A DNA stretch of 64,000 nucleotides from NCBI GenBank assembly GCA_911728455.2, contig OU452231.1, positions 19,301,838-19,365,837 on the forward strand. The letters are read 5' to 3'. Of this stretch, positions 38,040-47,700 are shown one piece after another (position 1 is the stretch's first letter; each line of letters begins with the position of its first letter). This DNA is from Marthasterias glacialis (lineage: Eukaryota > Echinodermata > Asteroidea > Forcipulatida > Asteriidae). The translations under genes and the position numbers were made by a program. The notes under the pieces are model-generated. The model did not search any database. It worked only from the letters and a program-made list of their open reading frames with translations, and was not told the origin of the DNA.

Positions 38040-38382
38040 AAGGTAGAATACAGGATTGGTATTCATCAAAACAATTTTTTATTAGTATCAGTCTGAAAGT
38101 TTACTGATTATAAAGTTCATACCAGTACCAATCTTCCATAGAATTGTTTCTGTCTGAAATACTGTTGAGAAAATAGAATTTGAAGACCCCAATTGTAGCA
38201 GTCCAAATTAAGGACAATGTGGTTACATGCTGAAAAGTGTGCATGTTTTTTCACTATTTTCTCCTGACTCAGACAACAGATTGAGCCCAAATTTTCACAG
38301 GTTTGTTTTTTTCATGTATATATTGAATCACACAAAGTAAGAATGCTGCACTATCAGCTTTACCAATTCTGTATTTCACCTT
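38040..38382. mobile_element. 343-bp MITE with AAGGTAGAATACAGGATTGG ends
   Basis: The left end AGGTAGAATACAGGATTGGT is mirrored by TACCAATTCTGTATTTCACC at 38361-38380. The interior is AT-rich without ORFs. Confidence 0.65.
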
Positions 38383-38589
38383 GAACCAAACCTTTAAATT
38401 TAACAATTGTAAAGATCGTCACAAGAATTTAAAGTTGTATAAAATTTGAAGCGTACAGTTTAATCCTGTATCAAAACGTGTGTAGAATGTTTTTGGATAC
38501 ATTGCTGTCTACTTCTTTTTCAGAATTTAGGAATGGGTAACAAATGGTTCCAGAGCATGCACGCTGTTCTTAAAAGTGCAGAAAGAATC

Positions 38590-38720
38590 AATGCTTTTAA
38601 CGATGTAGCCATGTTGGTTTTTGTGTCATTCAAAGCGGTGTAACCAGACCAAGGCTGAAAGGAAAATTAGTCTGGCACCTTTGTTGTATAATCAGAATCA
38701 GCATTTGGTAAATGTTATTG
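38590..38720. repeat. palindromic element, AAAGGTC-ended family (partial)
   Basis: It contains GCCATGTTGGTTTTTGTGTC, GTAACCAGACCAAGGCTG and TTAGTCTGGCACCTTTGTTG, matching the left part of the 42178 copy. Confidence 0.6.
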
Positions 38721-39204
38721 TATACAGGGAAGATGACTTAACATTTTCCACTCATACAAACATTTTGAATGTGTTAATAACAAGATGGATTTTAGGAGAT
38801 AAAGAAATGTCTTGCAAATGTTTGAAAGAGAATTTTAATATGTCCTTATTCAGTGAGCTGTATGGGCCATGTCACACAAGGCAATTTTTACAGGCAACTA
38901 GGAAGCAATCAACTGCATAGCTTGCTAAAGGAACAGTTTGGTGGCATGAGATTAATTTGTCGAGTAACAGTGTCTTACTCTCCAAGAGAAGCTTACATCA
39001 AAACTGAAATATGATTGTTCTTGCTTCTTTGACATTGCCTGTAATTTACTTCGTGTGGTATTGGCCCTTTGGGTCATGTCACATGAGGTACATTACAGGG
39101 CAACTTGGAGGCATCCAACTACAATGCATTCAAAATAAACACTTTGGTTCTGCAAGAGACATTTCTATTAATAAATACCTGCTTCTTATAATAAATACTT
39201 GCTT

Positions 39205-39645
39205 CTAAGAATAAATACTTGGTTTTTATCTAGCGCACATATCCTAGTAGCTAGATCAAGGTGCTTTACAACATTATTATCCCTGCTCATCAGGCATATT
39301 CCTCAAACTTTCTCAACTCCCTAGGGAGCATACAACCCCAAGCTAATTAAAGTAGAACTAAGGAGTAAGAGTGTGTAATTTACCTTAATTTAGTTTAATT
39401 TTTATATTGTAATTTTTTAATGATCTGTTTTGGAGCTTTCGTCAATTTTTAGACATGTAAATTTTCCACTTTTTTAAATGGACAATACACTAATCGAATT
39501 GAATTGAATTATACACCTGGGTGAAGAGAAGCAATTATGGTTAAGTACCTTGCTCAAGGACCTAAGCATCATGACTGGGAATCGAACCCCCGCTTTGATG
39601 ATTCAGCCACTAGAACTTGAGATCGATACACTAGACCTCTCCGGC
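39205..39645 (-). mobile_element. tRNA-derived SINE, inverted and interrupted
   Basis: Read on the - strand, the head near 39640-39570 has the B-box-like GGGTTCGATTCCC. The middle has CTTGAGCAAGGTAC and AATTGCTTCTCTTCACCCAG, and the tail lies around the AAGGTGCTTTAC block (39260). About 140 bp of AT-rich DNA (39370-39510) interrupts it. Confidence 0.6.
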
Positions 39646-41228
39646 TCTTACACTGTCTTAGTGTCCCAGAGAAGAATGTATGGACATTCAAACGTGAATG
39701 TTCTTGCTGTCTGTAGATTACCTCGTGTGACATTGGCCCTCAAGATTTCTATTCTTCTTAAATATGATGTGGCATTTTAGACTAGAATATGACGTCCGTT
39801 ATTCTACCTGTTGAACAGTAAACTATTGTGCCATAATTAGAAATAACTGCTTTCTAAAAGTGTTGAAATAAACAACAAGAATGTTTTTAAGCATGTACAC
39901 AAAAAACGCCTCACAAACATTTTCTTTGGGTACATCAGAACCTTTCAAAATTGTACACAGTGGAAAAACGTTACATGTTTACATGATGGTCCCTATTTTG
40001 GTCCCTTTGTATTTTATCCTCTCCTTTTATGGGGGTTTGTTGGAAAAAAAAGAAGAAAAACAATTACTAAACAACATGCAATGAACCATTTGCCCAGGAT
40101 TTCAAAATAATTGGTCCCCACTGCAGTACTGCACACCAAGCTTTGCAACACAGTAATACTGATCCAAAATATCAGGGTTACTAAAAATGAAAAATTCCAT
40201 GAGTTAAACTTCAAATTCCCTACAGTGGAATTTGCCAGAAGTTGGCGATACTTAAGGAAGAACTTGATTTATGGCGAGGTTGAGAGGATTGTGGCAACAA
40301 CAATTGTCCCTTCGTGGGAGCTGGAGGTGGGGGAGTGCAAACCCCCTCCACTCCACACCCCTTTGGTGTGACAAACAGAAGACCTGGAATTACACTGACA
40401 CTACGCAGACAATGGCCATCAATGTGTTGGTCTTGCCCCTTTGTGTCCATGATACAAGTTTCCATAGGACAATCTTATTCAAATAGAAAGTCGCAGACCA
40501 CAAATTTCATGATTAGGAAGATCTTGTTAGTAAGTCCATACATCACATCTTATCGATCACATCCTAGTTTTTTCCTACTTCTGGCTCTACTGCTGCCACA
40601 CTTTCGTGTAAAATTTAAACAAAATTCTCTCGTTTCATTGTGTAACAGCAATTCTTACGACACAAGATTACATTTTTCATGAGACCTATGAAACAAAGGG
40701 GAGTCCAGAACTTCACAATTCCCCAAGTAAAGCCTAACTTCAATTTCTCACTCGCTGCATTTCCTTAGGGGTTTTGGAAATCAGTGGAACCACTTTGTGT
40801 GAAGTGGGCGTGGCTTATGGTTGAACTGGAGCACTAACTTGCCCTACAATTTGAAGCCATGTGGCCGCATCCATGTTTGTGTACAAACCTATGTAAAAGC
40901 TTGGAATTTTGTAGTGTTTGTACGGCTATTTGCATATTGTTCTTTTTTATGCGTCATCGAATCAATGCCATGTTCCTGAACGAACAGTTGTGCGTACGAG
41001 ACTGCGAACGTAATCCATCCGTAAATGTCAGGCGACAATTTAACAAGGCGATTTGACAAGGCGATTTTTAAAAATACATTTATTCTTGCCATCTTTTGAA
41101 GCAGATTTTGCTCCCCCTTTGCCATCTAGTGAAGCATCAAATCCCAAATAAACTTGCTGCGCTCTAGATTTTGTTGGAACATGGACATGAGTAAAACGCA
41201 CTACGTTCATAATAATTTCAATAGCTTT

Positions 41229-41592
41229 AAAGCCCCAGCTCAACATTGGTAAACTGACTGTAAATGCTCCCATTCTTTGCACAAGTCAAGATGTTTGTCA
41301 TAAAACCAACCTGTGAAAATGTCAGTTGTTTTGTTGTTTTGTTGTTTTGTTTGCGAGAAAATGGTAAAACTGCACTCAGCATTTTTGTACGCATTCCTAA
41401 GGCGGAGTTTTCATCTGAGACGAAAACTAATTTTGGATCTTATTTAATTTATTATTTAAAAAACAATAACACTTCAGGCAGAAATATTTCAAGGAAAGTT
41501 TTCTACTATCGTTATCTTTATACCATGTAAGGTATATGCAAATCTGTGAACATTTCTCTTTTTTTCTTACCAATATTGAGCTGGGGCTTTAA
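41229..41592. mobile_element. 364-bp MITE with GCCCCAGCTCAA ends
   Basis: The left end AAAGCCCCAGCTCAACATTG (41229 on) is mirrored by CAATATTGAGCTGGGGCTTT at the right end. Relatives lie at 30525 and 59985. Confidence 0.7.
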
Positions 41593-41678
41593 CAGGGGAA
41601 CGAAGAAAGTTTCAAAAATATCAGGAAATTACTCTTTTAAAGAGCATTTTCTTAACTAACTGAGTTTGTTTGTTTGAC

Positions 41679-41779
41679 TCACTGTTGAGCTGTTTCTGGA
41701 ACGGTACAAACACTGCCGTCCTCCATCCCAAAGTAAACCTGTCTCGTCATCTTGATGAATAGACCCGTCTCTACAACTC
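41679..41779 (-). CDS. RPIA: RPIA exon 8 (last)
   Basis: Residues 261-293. [20 protein letters not shown] then [11 protein letters not shown] and TGA. Enters in phase 1 after GCAG. Confidence 0.9.
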
Positions 41780-44700
41780 CTGCATATCAAACAGAAAAAA
41801 CAGAAAAACCTCAAACATAACATTGAAACATTTTAAAATGTAATTATTTGAATAAGATATGTCTAACTGTTTCCTACCGGGGATCATCTTGATTTTTTGG
41901 TTCACTTCTTCCCAGCTGTCAGGGACGGACTTGAATTTCCAGTCGAGAATAAAATTACCATTGTCTGTCACCACCGGACCCTGATTAAAGAGAATGATTA
42001 ACAAAATTTTTTACAAATTGGTATAAATCTAGGAAAGGATTTGACAGAAATAATATTACGTTTTGCTTACAATAAAGTACAGAGTAAAAAATGCCTTATA
42101 ATCATACAACGGGGCAGGACAAAATACACTGAAATTTTAAAGACAGTTCTGATTCAAGAATGAGGTTATGTGCTTTATAGATCTTTATCATGGTGCGGCC
42201 ATCTTGATTTTCTCCCATTCAAACCAATGTAGCCAAACCGAGGCTGGAAGGGCAAATAGTCTGGTTCCTTTTTGTACAATGAATATTAGCACCTATTACT
42301 GTTATTGGATACCAAGAACATGACCAAGATGGTGGCAGCATGATAAAGGTCTATTTGAGCCATTCTGATTTAACACCACAAGCAAAATCAGCAGCTTTCC
42401 TGGCATCAAATTTAGACTATCTCTCACAGTTTCCTTGAACTCCCCCGGTGCAGAGACATTTGCATCTTGCAATCAGGGAGATTTCGTACAACAATCAGGG
42501 AGATATTTAGAATTACATTCAACTTTATAGAGAAGGGGCTTCCATAATCAGGGAGATTTTCAAATTTGTTGATCAGAACATGGAAAGATTAGTTTATTTT
42601 CATGGAACTTTCTGCAGAATCAGGGCGAGTTGGCAACTCTGCCGATGGCAGCTGTTTATTTAAGCACAAAGTACACCAAAAACATATCCTACATGTGGCG
42701 TGTTGTGGCTGAGGGGTCAAGCGCACCGAACTGAGACTTTAGTGTTTCTGATCGGCAGAGTGTGAGTTCGAGCCCCGGTCTCGACACTTGTGTCCTCAAG
42801 CAAGACACTTATACGTACCAACATGCAACTGCAGTTTGTCAGAAAGAGAGGAAAGTGCCAGGCAAAGCAAGACTTTGTATTGTGTTTTTTAATTTTCAAT
42901 GGCACGGCTGAGAAACCAAAAACGAGGAAATCAGCTGATGAGCTGAAGAGTTGCATGCCTGACTGTTATTGCTTCGTCCTTCGCATGGAACATAAAGCTG
43001 TAGGTCCCGTGTCTTGTGTAAAGCACATTACCTCTTTCACAACGGTGCACCACTCACAGCCACTCAATGAATTACTTCATACATCGGAGACAGCGGCTCG
43101 AAATCAACAAAATATCTTAAACAATTCCATCACAGCTGTACATTATATTATGTAGTGAAGGAGTTAAAGAACCCACTGACACTTATCGCTAAGAGAAGGA
43201 ATTTACCCCAGTGTTTCTGGCGTGGTTGGAAGCAGATTACGGCTCATCACCTTGTAAACCCTTACAAGGTGACATATAAATGGGTCTCACAATTCAAAAA
43301 CTTGGCATATCTGTCTTAAAAATCATATCAAGTGCTTTGAGACGTCCAAAAATAAATCACTATATAAAAAACTGAGTACTATTATTATCATGTACCACAG
43401 AGTAAAGTATTCATGAATGTGTTTCTATCGTCTTACAGTGGCTGATTTTGGCGTATTTTGTGATAAGTTGACTCACCGCTTTGCTCTTAGCCATCCTTAG
43501 TAAAGCTTCACCACCGAACCTTGTAGCCAGGGCGATCATGATGGGTTTATAGGCAAGGGGAATGACCTCGATGGGAACACCACGATCCCAATGGTCTCCT
43601 AGTTGACTTGACTTCTTCCTGGAAGAATGAACCAATACACCATTACATTGCTGAAGATCACTGTGACTTGCATAGTTTATTCCAAGATACAATGGCAAAG
43701 CAGTGGAGAAAATGAAGCATTTTTTTTACCTACCTATAGTCAGCTATGACAACAAAATACTTGGCATTAGCGGCAACAATCTTCTCTTGGGTCAGACATC
43801 CACTGTGTGTCAAAACAAAAATTGACTAAATTACTACAACTGTATACAATGATCATGTGCCATGAGTATTTAAAATTTGAGGATATTGGAACCATATCTA
43901 AATGTCCATTATTATTATTATTCATAATTCTAGACTATCTGGCTAAAGACATTTACCAATCACACCTATGTCGTTTATGGCCTACACATGTTAATCATTT
44001 TTGGAATAAATACACATTTCTGACAATAAAATAATTATAATATTTTTATAATGATAAGTAGGCCTATTAATAAATATTTGTAATGCGCCAAATAAATCTA
44101 AATAGATGTGTAAGGTTATAGACAGATGAACACAAAATTTGAAATCAATTAATCCATTCAAAAACCTAATGAAAAGTAACCTTATAACAACAAGTAGCAA
44201 ACAAACAAACAAACAAACAACAAAATAAACAATTTAGGAGCTACATAATGCTGTCTTGAAGAGGTGACTCTTGAGAGAAACTTCAACCAGTTAACATCAA
44301 TATTTACCCTGCCAGAAATCAGATGGAAGGAACAAAGGTCACCCGTAAAAAAAACAAAAAAACGGAAAATCCCCAGCGCAAGCTGGTTAAATGTGTGCAC
44401 ATTAAAAATATTACGAGTATTTGAAAAATATATAAATTCAAGATGAAAACACAAATGCCAGAGTTAATAACCCAATCGGCTTCAATTACAACTTAAACAC
44501 TGATAGCTTCATTTCTGTCTTACGGTAGGCATACAGCACTATCTGCTGTTCAAAAGACAGTGTGTCTTACTGAATGATCCCAAACAATAACTACCACTGT
44601 CTGGGACCTTCTGAAGCCTGCCGGGGGAAAAGGGTGGTGGACAGCAGCTGTCCAAAACACATGAAAAATAAAAACAATCTCTACAATACAGGGTTTATGT

Positions 44701-47700
44701 CTCACAATATTCAATGCAAAATACACGTATACATGCAGGACTGGAATTACACAAAGGCCACGGAGGACATGCCCTCCAGTGCCCTGATCTTGGCCTTGGT
44801 GCCCCTTCAAAAGTTCTCATAGACTTTTAAATTTGTCCAGTAGAAGAGCCCTTTGCAAAATGAAAATGGCCTCGCCCTCTAAAAGATGAAATTCCAGGCA
44901 TGTACATGTAGCTATTGGCCTTATGTCTGAAATATTCAGCAAGTTGCCTGGAGAGTTCCTTTTGGGGGAAGGGGGCGGGGGAGTCAGAGGGGAAAGGGCT
45001 AAAGGGAAGGCAATGCAACAGAAGTAAACAAATGCAGGATCTGTTGAGTAGATCATTCTGAAGTCAGCAAGGTACCTGTAAAATACCTGTATCACACAGA
45101 AGTTAAAATAATAATAAATAACAACATACATTTACACTACGCTTAATACTACATTTCTCAGCGCCACGGTGCTGTTGGGTAAACTAAGTGGGCAAAAACA
45201 AGACAACAGCACCAAGAATACATATTATATTCATCAATACAAAATGGATAAAATAACAGAATCGTATTATTATTTAGTCTGTGAAAGGAAAACAAATAAG
45301 AAAAAGAAATTGACAGAAAAAAGGGTTGTATGTACAACCATACAAGAAATCACACAAGCTAAATACCGAAACCTATAGACCTTTCTTTTGCAACGTCACA
45401 GGAGGCAGGCTGGCAAAAGTGCAGCAGCCTTCACTGCTAAGATACAACTTATTGTTTGACCAATAATAGTAATGCTATCAAATTATTACCCATATCAATG
45501 ATAAATGTAATATAAACCAAAGAGTAACCTTACACCTCATAAAACTTTGTTCTCATTTTTGATGCCAAGCCAGTTTATACACTTTGTGATAGTCAAGGCC
45601 TCCCATACAAAACGGAGGTTGTAAACAAAAACAAAGGTCTTATCAAAAAATAACTAAGTTAAACTTAGGGTTTTGGTTGGCTTTACGTACTCGGAGTCAA
45701 GTCAAGTTGTACTCAAGGTCAAATGTCAAAGGTACACTCACCCTCCACCTTTAATGAGATTAAGGTCACAGTCTACTTCATCTGCACCATCGATGGCGAC
45801 GTCTAACTGAACATAAATTGAATAGATCAATGTCATTACATGGTTTTTAGACAGTGCTTTTTGAGAAAAAATGTGTCTTTACATGCTGAAACATTCAGAT
45901 AGATTTAGGTCTCATGTTCAAAAGATGGTCTACGTATAGGTCTTAGGGTTACACTGAGACTGAGACACAATGACTGATGATGATTAACCCTCCTACTGGC
46001 TGACCATTCATTACCATCCACTATGGTTTAATGATAAATCATAAACTATATGCCAGATGGCAATATGACAGCATGCTCTGAATGCATCTACACAGTACAT
46101 AGTCATCAACTGTGGTTTAGTGATAGATAAACTATGCCAGCCGTCAATGATTATATCATATGGCGAATGCATCCACACAGTAAGTACACCGTCAACCCTC
46201 TTACTATCTGACCATTCAATATCATCAACTGTTGTTTAGTGATAGATAAACTATGCCAGCCGTCAATAATTATATCATATGGCGAATGCATCCACACAGT
46301 AAGTACACCGTCAACCCTCTTACTATCTGACCATTCAATATCATCAACTGTGGTTTAGTGATAGATAAACTACATCAGCCGTCAAGGATTATATCATATG
46401 GCGAATGCATCCACACAGTAAGTACACCGTCAACCCTCTTACTATCTGACCATTCAATATCATCAACTGTGGTTTAGTGATAGATAAACTACATCAGCCG
46501 TCAAGGATTATATCATATGGCGAATGCATCCACACAGTAAGTACACCGTCAACCCTCTTACTATCTGACCATTCAATATCATCAACTGTGGTTTAGTGAT
46601 AGATAAACTACATCAGCCCTCAAGGATTATATCATATGGCGAATGCATCCACACAGTAAGTACACCGTCAACCCTCTTACTATCTGACCATTCAATATCA
46701 TCAACTGTGGTTTAGTGATAGATAAACTACATCAGCCGTCAATGATTATATCATATGGCGAATGCATCCACACAGTAAGTACACCGTCAACCCTCTTACT
46801 ATCTGACCATTCAATATCATCAACTGTGGTTTAGTGATAGATAAACTACATCAGCCGTCAATGATTATATCATATGGCGAATGCATCCACACAGTAAGTA
46901 CACCGTCAACCCTCTTACTATCTGACCATTCAATATCATCAATTATAACACCTCTTCCTTTGACTCTATCTGTTGATTGGCCGAACGTGCGTCACGTGGT
47001 GTTGTGTATTTTTACTATCACACTGCACACCGACCAAAAGAACTATTAAATGGTACTATCCAACGACAACCTCGAACCCGGTGAAACGATCAAATAATAC
47101 ATGCATTTGAAATACGATATGAGAACGAAGGCAGTGTGGTACCCCTCTTTCTTTTTGTCAAGATTTCCTATCAGATTTTATAGAGTTGTTTGAAGACTGA
47201 TATACGCACAGTTGTTTAACGAATATTACCACAAAGTGGATGAAATTGAGGTGTTATAAAACAAATATTGACTGCTTTATATCGTGGCGTAGTAAAACTA
47301 GTCACTCTCGGTGATCCCCGGAGCCGCCTATCTTCCCTCGGCTCCGCCTCGGGAAGATAGGCTGCTCCTGGGATCACCTCGAGTGACTAGTTTTACTATG
47401 CCACTCGAAGCAGTCAATATTTGTATACTGTGGTTTAGTGATAGATAAACTACATCAGCCGTCAAGGATTATATCATATGGCGAATGCATCCACACAGTA
47501 AGTACACCGTCAACCCTCTTACTATCTGACCATTCAATATCATCAACTGTGGTTTAGTGATAGATAAACTACATCAGCCGTCAAGGATTATATCATATGG
47601 CGAATGCATCCACACAGTAAGTACACCGTCAACCCTCTTACTATCTGACCATTCAATATCATCAACTGTGGTTTAGTGATAGATAAACTACATCAGCCGT

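Larger units (their letters stand above)
35715..41678. other. intergenic region between the Ig-EGF gene and RPIA (tail to tail)
   Basis: No exon is supported. It contains the 3' UTRs of both genes, degenerate SINE pieces near 36720-36960 with GATTCGAACCCTCGACC, a mosaic duplication, two MITEs and a SINE. I did not find a convincing AATAAA close after 35714. An AATAAA on the - strand at 41448-41453 could serve RPIA. Confidence 0.5.

Noticed and set aside
42716..42800. tRNA gene with A and B boxes
   Set aside because: The acceptor stem does not pair and SINE body sequence follows; it is a tRNA-derived SINE head.
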